This document shows positions 22,470-30,289 of a stretch of DNA of 35,403 nucleotides, in pieces. The stretch covers positions 1-35,403 of the forward strand of contig DBTL01000019.1 of the NCBI GenBank assembly GCA_002307035.1, given 5' to 3'. A program made the translations under genes and the position numbers. The first letter of the stretch is position 1. Each line of letters begins with the position of its first letter. The DNA is from Bacteroides sp. UBA1317 (GTDB lineage: Bacteria > Bacteroidota > Bacteroidia > Bacteroidales > Bacteroidaceae). The notes beneath the pieces are model-generated. The model was given only the letters and a program-made list of their open reading frames with translations. It made no database searches and had not been told where the DNA came from.

Positions 22470-24815
22470 TCAATTTAAAATAAAAGCATTCTCTTTTATG
22501 AATATCTGATAGTCTTTAATGTTTCCGGGAATGTTTTGTTCCATGCGTGGAAGATAACGAAACCCTATGATTTCATTACTTGTACCCATATCAATAATAA
22601 TTTCGTGAGGATAGGAGATACCGGTGGCGGATTGCCAAAAAGTAGATTCCTGATGATCGAATATTTTGTCTGCAGTGCGGTTGCCTCGGTGGGTTTCTTC
22701 ACTGCTGGCGTAAAGAATGTGCCATTGCTCACGGTTTACAGGAAGGCCATTTGTTCCCAGTATATCTAATTCTGCAATGGCTGCTTCGTTGCCTTTATAG
22801 CCATTGATTGCGCGGAGGCAGAAGTAGCGTCCATTTATGGGGCTCTTGAATCTGATTTCCTGCCAGCCATTGCCCATACTAAAGCTGCCTTCGGAAAGAG
22901 GTGTCTCATTGTTGAGATTGAGCTGTTGTCCTTCTTTACGGTGAATTTTGGGTTGAGGATTGTTCAGTTTGTCGAGTATAGGCTTGGCGAGTCCTTCAAT
23001 TATCGGTTGACTAGAGCCTTTTACATCGAGTACGATGATTTCGTTTTCACCCTTCTTCAACCAGCAGCCAGGCATGTAGAGAGTTTGTTGAGGTCCGATG
23101 TGCCAGAAGCGTCCGATGGCATGACCGTTTACGTAAACTTGCCCTTTACCGAACTGTTCCAGATTAAGGAAGGTGTCGGCTGTCTTTTTTAACCAGAAGG
23201 TGCTACGATAGTATCCTGGGCTTCCGGCAGAAGAGAGGGGCACGTAGTTGCGTGAAGCGGCAAATGCATAACTATCTTCCAAACAGTAGACTTGCCAGTT
23301 TTTGAGGTTACAGCTAAACGTGTAATTTTGCTTTTCGGTGAGAAGTTCTACGCTTTCTGTAATGCCTTTATAATCGTTGATGGTGCGGCCGTAGTTGATG
23401 CGCCCCATAGATTCTACCAATATGTCGAGACGGGCATCTTTGCGAAGTGGTGGTAAGGTAACTTCTTTTTCTCCATAACGACGGTCGAGGGTCGTTATAA
23501 AGACTCCATCTATGAAGATTTGTGCCCAATCGTGTGCTTCGGTTATGCGAAGTATGGATGAAACTTCAGTTTCGGGCAGAGTGGTGCGGTAGAGGATTGA
23601 GCCGTAACCTTGATTGAAGTATTCCATGGAGTGGATGTCGTAACTAGTTATCGCTTTGGGAAGGTTATCGAAGAGAGGGGCAGTTTGTGTGAAGCGAAAA
23701 GCAGGGATACTCATGACGGGATACTCTTTAGGAACAGTGGGGAGTTTACCGTTGTGGTAGCGAGCCATCATGTTACGCAGGGCCCAAAACTTGGGAGTGG
23801 TTTGCCCCGCTTCGCTGATGGGGGCATCATAATCGTATGAAGAACAGCGAGGAGAGTATCCGGGGCTGTCAGCACCCACCCAATGCCCGAAAGAAGTACC
23901 TCCATGTGTCATGTACAAGCTAAAGGATATATTTTTTTCTATCATTTCTTTCAGACCGGCTACCATCTCATCTGCATTGCGAGTTTCGTGTTTATCTCCC
24001 CATTTGTCAACCCAGCCGCTCCAATATTCACTGCACATGAGCGGGGAGTCGGGACGAAGCTCTTTGAGTTTGCTGAACTGTTGGTCGATATTGGCTCCAG
24101 TACCGAAATTGACGGTCCATAGCAGATCAGGTAAAGCGTTTTCGGTGAAATTGGAACTCCAGTCGCATTGAAACAGTTCGACATCATTAAAACCTGATTC
24201 TTTGACGATGTTGCGAATGGCAGCAATGTAAGGTTTATCAACTCCATAGGATCCATATTCGTTTTCTACTTGTACCATAATTATGGGGCCCCCATTTTGG
24301 ATGGTGAGCGGAGCGAGCTGCTTGCCCACTTCTCGTTCAAACAACTGAACGCGTTCCATGAAGTAGGGATCTTGCTCACGCAGACGGATATCTTTCTTTT
24401 TGAGTAACCACCAAGGAAGACCACCCATTTCCCATTCAGCACAGACATAAGGGCCCGGGCGAAGGATAATGTACATACCGTTCTCTTGTGCTAAGCGGCA
24501 GAAAGCAGCAATATCATTGTTTCCGGTAAAGTCAAATTTTCCAGGTTCAGGTTCATGAATGTTCCAAAATACATATATACAGAGAGTATTCATGCCCAGT
24601 GCCTTACACATTTTAATGCGCTGGTCCCAATAATCTCGAGGAATGCGAGGGTAATGAATTTCAGCAGCTTTAACGAGAAAAGGTTTGTCATTGAGTAAAA
24701 ACGTTTGTTTCCCTGCAGTGAAATTCATTTTCTGCTGTGCCCAAGTAGTCAGAAAAGGTAGCGCGAGGAAAATAGACAACAGGATAGTTGCTTTTACGAG
24801 TGATTTGTTTGCCAT
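22470..24815 (-). CDS. GH35 beta-galactosidase with C-terminal discoidin-like domain
   Basis: A 781-aa protein with a signal peptide (LVKATILLSIFLALPFLTTW, cleaved after AQ). GH35 barrel: FLVKAAEIHYPRIPRDYW, NIHEPEPGKFDF and LRPGPYVCAEWEMGGLPWWL are family landmarks. The acid/base is Glu186 in QVENEYGSYG and the nucleophile Glu263 in CSEYWSGWVDKWG. Jelly-roll galactose-binding domains follow (QVYVNGHAIGRFWHIGPQQT). The last 120 or so residues look like an F5/8 type C domain (STFWQSATG...GFRYLPRMEQNIPGNIKDYQ) that stops earlier than most, so the 3' end may be shortened. The enzyme removes terminal beta-galactose in the periplasm. It is the last gene of the SusC-SusD operon, after a hairpin in the gap. 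Confidence 0.92.
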   Translation of the reverse strand: MANKSLVKATILLSIFLALPFLTTWAQQKMNFTAGKQTFLLNDKPFLVKAAEIHYPRIPRDYWDQRIKMCKALGMNTLCIYVFWNIHEPEPGKFDFTGNNDIAAFCRLAQENGMYIILRPGPYVCAEWEMGGLPWWLLKKKDIRLREQDPYFMERVQLFEREVGKQLAPLTIQNGGPIIMVQVENEYGSYGVDKPYIAAIRNIVKESGFNDVELFQCDWSSNFTENALPDLLWTVNFGTGANIDQQFSKLKELRPDSPLMCSEYWSGWVDKWGDKHETRNADEMVAGLKEMIEKNISFSLYMTHGGTSFGHWVGADSPGYSPRCSSYDYDAPISEAGQTTPKFWALRNMMARYHNGKLPTVPKEYPVMSIPAFRFTQTAPLFDNLPKAITSYDIHSMEYFNQGYGSILYRTTLPETEVSSILRITEAHDWAQIFIDGVFITTLDRRYGEKEVTLPPLRKDARLDILVESMGRINYGRTINDYKGITESVELLTEKQNYTFSCNLKNWQVYCLEDSYAFAASRNYVPLSSAGSPGYYRSTFWLKKTADTFLNLEQFGKGQVYVNGHAIGRFWHIGPQQTLYMPGCWLKKGENEIIVLDVKGSSQPIIEGLAKPILDKLNNPQPKIHRKEGQQLNLNNETPLSEGSFSMGNGWQEIRFKSPINGRYFCLRAINGYKGNEAAIAELDILGTNGLPVNREQWHILYASSEETHRGNRTADKIFDHQESTFWQSATGISYPHEIIIDMGTSNEIIGFRYLPRMEQNIPGNIKDYQIFIKENAFILN

Positions 24816-24840
24816 AACAAAAGAATTATTTATATATAAT

Positions 24841-24876
24841 TAGCCCCCTGCAATGGAGGTTCTAAACAGGGGGCTA
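24841..24876 (-). other. 10-bp hairpin between SusD and GH35 genes
   Basis: TAGCCCCCTG and CAGGGGGCTA pair perfectly across 16 nt. It lies in the 105-base gap of the operon and has no T-run in the transcript direction, so it is more likely a 3'-stabilising structure or partial attenuator that sets enzyme expression below SusC/D than a full terminator. Confidence 0.6.
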
Positions 24877-24920
24877 TCTTATAGGGTTTTGTATTCTTTA
24901 ATATATTCGGAATCTTTCTG

Positions 24921-26933
24921 TCAGAATCCTGTTACAGTACCGGCACCCTGACTGGCTTCTGTAGACCAACCAGGATTCTGATAAATAGGTGATGTTGTAA
25001 GATCACTTTGATCAGAAGCAGTAATTAGTATGTGTTGAATACCTATAGGATAAAGATAATGAGCTGCTGTCCATGTATATCCTTCATAAGCCAATGAACT
25101 GGATAGCACTTCGTAAGGACGCATGTACTCACTCAATAAAGGTGAAGAAACATTAGCGGTACCACTGGCACTCCCTCCTTCATATATAAGAGTTGAGCTA
25201 TCATACCAATCCAGCATAGGTCCCCACAGTTTGAAACCTTCTATGTGATAGGGAGTAGTGATCATTTGATCCATGGCTCTCCATCTACGAAGATCCATGT
25301 AGCGCAACCCTTCTGCCATAAGCTCACAACGGCGCTCGCGACGAATATTGAACAAAGTGGCATCAACCAGTTCCCCTGCGGAATAAGCCCCCCAATCCCA
25401 TTGAGCTTCTTCTGACATGTCAGTATTATCGATGGTTTTCTGGTAATCGGTATCCACTTGTGAACGGCTACGTAGGGCTACCCAATAGCTTTGTGCAGTA
25501 GCGTCGAGATAACCGTTGAGTTCATAACAAGCTTCCATATAGTTGAGATAAGCTTCAGCACCACGGAAAGTAATAGAGCCGGTGTAACAGGCCCCATTAC
25601 CGCATTGGTCCTGATAAAATGATCCACCTTTACGTAAGGCATAACCGGTAGTATATTTTTGTTCAGAACTTCCGGAGGTAATATCGGGATAAGGCTCAGG
25701 ATCAACATAGTATTCGCCTGTACCTGAATAGAGAATGTTATGCTGCCCCGGCTCTTTGAGGAAGCAAGAAAGGCGAGAATCACGGTTGCTTCGTATTTCG
25801 GAAATAGAATCATCTCCTGCATATCCGCTACCACTGGCATAGATGGGAAGGCCATTGGCCATAAGAAATCCATTGACTAATCCACGGGTAACTCCCACGC
25901 CGTAGTCACCATATTGTGCAGCCACCACCACGCAATGGGTGCTTAGATTGATATCATAATCGCGCCAGAGAAGCACTTCGCTATAGTCTGACAGGTCGTC
26001 ATCGCCAAACATATTCATGTAGGGGTTAATCGCATCAGATGTAGATTGTTGCACAAGTCCGGTATTGCTTACCAGAGTGAAAGTAGCAGCGCATTGTTCA
26101 GCGGCATCCATTGCTTGTGCGAGGAACCAGTTTATTTCTTCATCTATGCTCCCTGCTTCGTAAGTGAAATCAGCATTGTAACTCTTGTCTATGCCAGGCC
26201 AGTTATCATCACCGGGTACGAAAGCAGTACCTTTGAAATATTTGAGCCAAGTACCCTCGAACAGGGCCACACGCGATTTGAGTAGCAGAGCCGACTCTTT
26301 ATTGATACGGGTTTTATTGTCATCGGGATTGGACTCCATATAATCAATGGCTTCGTCTAGATCACTTAGAATAAACCGGGCTACTTCATTACGCGGATAA
26401 CGTTTAGAAGCTTCGATTAGTTCTTCTGAATTGTCTTCTAGAGGCTCGGTAATTATAGGGAAATCTCCAAACATCTGGTAGCGTTTAAAATATTCGTAGG
26501 CCCGCATGAAGTACATTTCACCAATGTAGTGACGTATATTAGCATCCGTACCGGATATCTCTCCAGCCTCATATTTAGTAAGTACGTTACTGAGAAAATA
26601 GTTACAACTGTAGATGTATTTAAAATACCAATTAGTGCTTTCTGTTTGGGCTGTTTTCCACTGACCGGGTACGAAGCGGTTGTCATATGTTATGTAGGCT
26701 TGATTGTCGGTATGTTCGTCATCGCCAAAAGTTCCATAACTCCAGTTAGAGTGAGAAGGAAGAATGCTCGTATAGAGTCCGTCGTCATAACTTTTAAGAT
26801 CCGTTTCGGTGGTGAGATAGTTCTCTGGAGATATAGTTGATTCAGGTTCTTTATCGAGAAAATCATTACATGCGGTCTGCATGCTCATGAGGATGAGCAA
26901 AGCTAGGCTCTGAAATATTTTTTTTGTTCTCAT
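24921..26933 (-). CDS. SusD/RagB-family nutrient-binding lipoprotein
   Basis: A 670-aa protein. Start set at 26933 (MRTKKIFQSLALLILMSMQT then AC) giving a lipoprotein signal with Cys22; ATG 26942 is three codons earlier. NDFLDKEPESTISPENYLTT is the classic SusD N-terminus. TPR-like helices (YFMRAYEYFKRYQMFGDFPI) and the RagB/SusD C-terminal stretch NIRRERRCELMAEGLRYMDL then RRW are clear. It sits on the cell surface as the lid of the SusC transporter. About 10 nt separate it from the SusC stop, so the pair is co-translated. Predicted to bind the oligosaccharide attacked by the GH35 enzyme. Confidence 0.95.
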   Translation of the reverse strand: MRTKKIFQSLALLILMSMQTACNDFLDKEPESTISPENYLTTETDLKSYDDGLYTSILPSHSNWSYGTFGDDEHTDNQAYITYDNRFVPGQWKTAQTESTNWYFKYIYSCNYFLSNVLTKYEAGEISGTDANIRHYIGEMYFMRAYEYFKRYQMFGDFPIITEPLEDNSEELIEASKRYPRNEVARFILSDLDEAIDYMESNPDDNKTRINKESALLLKSRVALFEGTWLKYFKGTAFVPGDDNWPGIDKSYNADFTYEAGSIDEEINWFLAQAMDAAEQCAATFTLVSNTGLVQQSTSDAINPYMNMFGDDDLSDYSEVLLWRDYDINLSTHCVVVAAQYGDYGVGVTRGLVNGFLMANGLPIYASGSGYAGDDSISEIRSNRDSRLSCFLKEPGQHNILYSGTGEYYVDPEPYPDITSGSSEQKYTTGYALRKGGSFYQDQCGNGACYTGSITFRGAEAYLNYMEACYELNGYLDATAQSYWVALRSRSQVDTDYQKTIDNTDMSEEAQWDWGAYSAGELVDATLFNIRRERRCELMAEGLRYMDLRRWRAMDQMITTPYHIEGFKLWGPMLDWYDSSTLIYEGGSASGTANVSSPLLSEYMRPYEVLSSSLAYEGYTWTAAHYLYPIGIQHILITASDQSDLTTSPIYQNPGWSTEASQGAGTVTGF

Positions 26934-26943
26934 AATGGTCAAA

Positions 26944-29900
26944 TTAAAGGGTTATACTCAATCCGAAAGAGAAAGTTTTGGATAAGGGATAGGCCATTTG
27001 GCTGTTTACGGCATCATTGTCATCATAGCTAATGGTTTCGGGGTCGTATATCTTAGTCATACTAGTTCCGGTCCAAAGATTCTCTCCTGATACAAACAAT
27101 CGTAATTTGCTAACTCCCCATTTTTGTGTTAAGGTGGCCGGTAGAGTATAGCCTACTTGAAGGTTTTTTAAACGAATATAAGAAGCATCTTGTAAATATC
27201 TGGTTTGAGTTTGTTGGTTTTTATCGTCACCAAAGATGGGACGAGGATAATATGCGTTGGTATTATCTTCCCGCCAATAATCTTGATGTTGCTTTAGACC
27301 GGCAGACCACCATTCTCCCCAACTAGATACACCCCAAAAATAGTAACTGCTAGCCCAGTAATCTCGTTTAGCCACTCCTTGAAAGAAGCATCGAAAGTCG
27401 AATCCTTTCCAATCTGCTGTCAGGTCGATGCCAAACTGATAGCGTGGTGTAGTGTTACCTATGACTTTTAGATCTCCATGATCACTCAGGGTATTGGCGC
27501 CGTTATCTACTACATCATCATCATTTAAGTCGGCATACATCACATCTCCGGGAGTCCAACTGCTACCTAATGCATCTTGATTAGCTTCGGCTAAGTGTGT
27601 ATCCATTTCGTCTTGGGTTTGTGCAATCCCAAGGGTTTTATATCCCCATATTTCTCCATAATTTTGTCCACTATAGTAACTATCCAATGTACCGGTGTCA
27701 TTGGGATAACGGGTGATTTTTGTTTTTGCGTCAGCCAAAGACAAAGTGATGCCATAGTTCATGCCGCAGGTAAGTTTGTCTCGCCAAGAAACCAATAATT
27801 CCCAACCAGAAGTTTTAAGGTCAGTATTGTTCGTTTTGGGTACATCAATGCCCAGAGTGGCTGGAAGTTCAGGGGCAGGACCTACCATATCGAGTGTCTT
27901 GCGAGTATATATGTCAAAATTTCCAGTTAAACGATTATTAAACATTCCCCAGTCGAGTCCTATGTTCCATGTGTGTACTTTCTCCCAAGTTAAAGTAGAA
28001 CTGATGAGTGCTGGAACTTCTGCTGTATTTGTCAATGCTCCATCCTGAAGCCAGGTTCCGTTATTGGCAGTGTATGTAATGGATTGATAAGTGGGGTAGT
28101 AACTATCGGTATTCTGGTTACCCAACTCTCCGTATGAAAAGCGAAGTTTAAGGGCATTTACTTTCTCAGAGAGTGATTCAAAGAAGGCTTCACGAGAGAT
28201 ATTCCATCCAAGTGAAAGAGAGGGGAATAGATTCCAGCGTTGATCAGCGCGGAAGCGTGACGTTCCATCGTAGCGAAGATTGACTTCAGCCAGATAACGC
28301 CCTAAGTAGTCGTAGTTAAGACGACCGAAGAAACCGGCAGTAGACCAGGAGCTAGTGGAACCGGAAACTGTTGGAGTTACTGTATTTCCATAATAATCGG
28401 TTGAAGAAGTGAGGTCGATAACCGGAAGGCTCTCAACGATAATGCCATAGCTTTGAGCGCTTGATTTACGGATATCCATGTTCTCTGCCTGAAAACCACC
28501 CATAACCTTGAAATTATGCTTTTCCTTGATATTGAAACTGTATTCGGAAAAAACATTCCAATTATAGTAACAATCTTTTTCATTGCCTTCATATACATTG
28601 GAACTGGTAGTGTACACATATGGATCGCCACTTACATCGTGATTATATAGCATTTGAGAATCCCAATGGCGATTCATGTTTTCGGTGCGATAACTGAAGT
28701 TGACGTGTGTAATCCAATTTTTGATTGGCTCAAGAGTGAATGAAGCCTGCTGATAGAGATTATCTGTCTGTGTTTTATCTACTCCACCTTCTGCCAATCC
28801 CAATGCGGGTGAAGGAGAGGAATAAAGATATCCATTAGGATCGTAGAGCGGCAAAGTAGGCCAGCCTTGACGACCGAGATCGGTATAAAGACTGCTAGTC
28901 ATGGTAGACGGCCGTTTGTAATCGGTTCTTGTGAAACGGGTGGTATAATTAAACTTCGCCCAATTAGTAAGTTCCGCATTTATTTTACCGGTGGTTGTGT
29001 AGCGGTTATAACCATCTTCTCCGAAGTTCATGAGTCCGTCGTTATTCAGATAGTTCATAGAGGCATAGAAATTGATCTTTTCAGCCCCCCCCGAAGCACT
29101 GAAATTATGCTCTTGAGAGAATGTCTGCTTTTTGTATATAGCAGAAAACCAGTCTATATTATCATTGCCATAGCCGTATCCATCTGCCCAATAGCCATTA
29201 GAGCCTTCAGGGACTGATGTTGTGAGCGTGCCATTTTGATAATTGCTAATACGCTCTAAATGTTCTTCTGAGAAAACAGGGCTGGACCAGCTAGCATTTA
29301 CAGCTGCCGCATTGAAATAAGTGGCAAAAGTATAAGAATCCATTTCATCAGGCATATTGATAGGATTGCTGATACGGAAACTACTGTTGTAGTTTACAAC
29401 GACCTTACCTTGTTTACCACTTTTTGTCGTGACCAGAATAACTCCGAAAGGTGCACGCGAACCGTAGATGGAAGAAGCTGCAGCATCTTTCAGGATTGAT
29501 ATACTTTCTATATCTTGAGGATTGATACTGTTCAAATCTCCTTCGGAACCATCAATTAGTACGAGCGGAGAGCCGGTGGATCCAGTACCGATAGTAGCGG
29601 TACCACGCACATTTATAGAAGGAGTATCTTCGAGGCTACCACTGCTTTGGGTGATTTGCAGACCTGGTACAATACCTTGAAGAGCTTGTGCCGCGTTGGT
29701 TACCGGACGGGAATCGAGCTCTTTTGCATCAACTGTGCCTACCGATCCGGTAAGGTTGACTTTCTTTTGTGTACCAAACCCTACCACAACTACTTCGTCA
29801 AGTGTTTTAGTATCTTCCTTGAGTATAATTTGAAGTGGTTTGCCGAGTATGCTTTTTACCTCTTGTGTGATGTAACCGATGTAAGAAATTTGTAGAATAG

Positions 29901-30165
29901 CACCAGAGGGTACAGATAATTGAAAATTACCATCGATGTCAGTAATGGTCCCGTTTGTGCTTCTTTTCACTAAAACGCTGGCACCGATGATGGGTTGCCC
30001 GGACGCATCTTTCACTAGTCCTTTTACGGTTTGTAATTGCTGGGAAGATTGCACGTAAGCTGGCATCTGTTCAGCATAAATCTGCTGAGGCGAAGCTGTA
30101 AGAAAGCCTGTGCAAAACAATAAGGCGAACATGGCCTTATGGTTTTTCATTGGATTAGATCTCAT
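26944..30165 (-). CDS. SusC/RagA-family TonB-linked outer membrane transporter
   Basis: A 1073-aa protein. Start set at 30165 (MRSNPMKNHKAMFALLFCTG, signal peptide, preceded by AAAGAAAGGAAAAACAA); the frame opens 27 codons earlier without signal character. Domains: CarboxypepD_reg-like (VKGLVKDASGQPIIGASVLV), TonB box region (TLDEVVVVGFGTQKKVNLTG), plug (AAQALQGIVPGLQI, SINVRGTATIG, SISILKDAAASSIYGSRAPF), barrel, and final strand SKTFSFGLSITL. It imports large oligosaccharides with SusD as lid, powered by TonB. First gene of the SusC-SusD-GH35 operon; its promoter faces away from the regulator's 3' end. Confidence 0.95.
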   Translation of the reverse strand: MRSNPMKNHKAMFALLFCTGFLTASPQQIYAEQMPAYVQSSQQLQTVKGLVKDASGQPIIGASVLVKRSTNGTITDIDGNFQLSVPSGAILQISYIGYITQEVKSILGKPLQIILKEDTKTLDEVVVVGFGTQKKVNLTGSVGTVDAKELDSRPVTNAAQALQGIVPGLQITQSSGSLEDTPSINVRGTATIGTGSTGSPLVLIDGSEGDLNSINPQDIESISILKDAAASSIYGSRAPFGVILVTTKSGKQGKVVVNYNSSFRISNPINMPDEMDSYTFATYFNAAAVNASWSSPVFSEEHLERISNYQNGTLTTSVPEGSNGYWADGYGYGNDNIDWFSAIYKKQTFSQEHNFSASGGAEKINFYASMNYLNNDGLMNFGEDGYNRYTTTGKINAELTNWAKFNYTTRFTRTDYKRPSTMTSSLYTDLGRQGWPTLPLYDPNGYLYSSPSPALGLAEGGVDKTQTDNLYQQASFTLEPIKNWITHVNFSYRTENMNRHWDSQMLYNHDVSGDPYVYTTSSNVYEGNEKDCYYNWNVFSEYSFNIKEKHNFKVMGGFQAENMDIRKSSAQSYGIIVESLPVIDLTSSTDYYGNTVTPTVSGSTSSWSTAGFFGRLNYDYLGRYLAEVNLRYDGTSRFRADQRWNLFPSLSLGWNISREAFFESLSEKVNALKLRFSYGELGNQNTDSYYPTYQSITYTANNGTWLQDGALTNTAEVPALISSTLTWEKVHTWNIGLDWGMFNNRLTGNFDIYTRKTLDMVGPAPELPATLGIDVPKTNNTDLKTSGWELLVSWRDKLTCGMNYGITLSLADAKTKITRYPNDTGTLDSYYSGQNYGEIWGYKTLGIAQTQDEMDTHLAEANQDALGSSWTPGDVMYADLNDDDVVDNGANTLSDHGDLKVIGNTTPRYQFGIDLTADWKGFDFRCFFQGVAKRDYWASSYYFWGVSSWGEWWSAGLKQHQDYWREDNTNAYYPRPIFGDDKNQQTQTRYLQDASYIRLKNLQVGYTLPATLTQKWGVSKLRLFVSGENLWTGTSMTKIYDPETISYDDNDAVNSQMAYPLSKTFSFGLSITL

Positions 30166-30230
30166 TTGTTTTTCCTTTCTTTTAAGATTTAACATGAAAT
30201 GAAGCAAAAGTTCACTACTTCTGCTTGAAA

Positions 30231-30238
30231 CAAAAGTA
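30231..30238 (-). promoter_or_regulatory. -7 box of the SusC-SusD-GH35 operon
   Basis: On the minus strand TACTTTTG fits TAnnTTTG, 65 bases before ATG 30165. It lies in the 124-base gap downstream of the regulator gene, where an AraC-type activator would be expected to bind. No -33 box is obvious, as is usual for activated promoters. Confidence 0.55.
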
Positions 30239-30289
30239 TAACGCATCTTTTTATAAAAGGAATAATTATATTCAGAATAGGGAGAATGA

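Noticed and set aside
22357..22509. Plus-strand frame starting MRTVGRKRLTNGINLVFLFL with a signal-like segment
   Set aside because: Short, overlaps the GH35 3' end on the opposite strand, has no promoter box or conserved motif, and ends in low-complexity residues; likely chance.
19856..24815. Receptor operon and GH35 gene as one transcription unit
   Set aside because: The receptor has its own promoter-like repeat, and a 169-base gap separates the genes, so they are treated as separate units.
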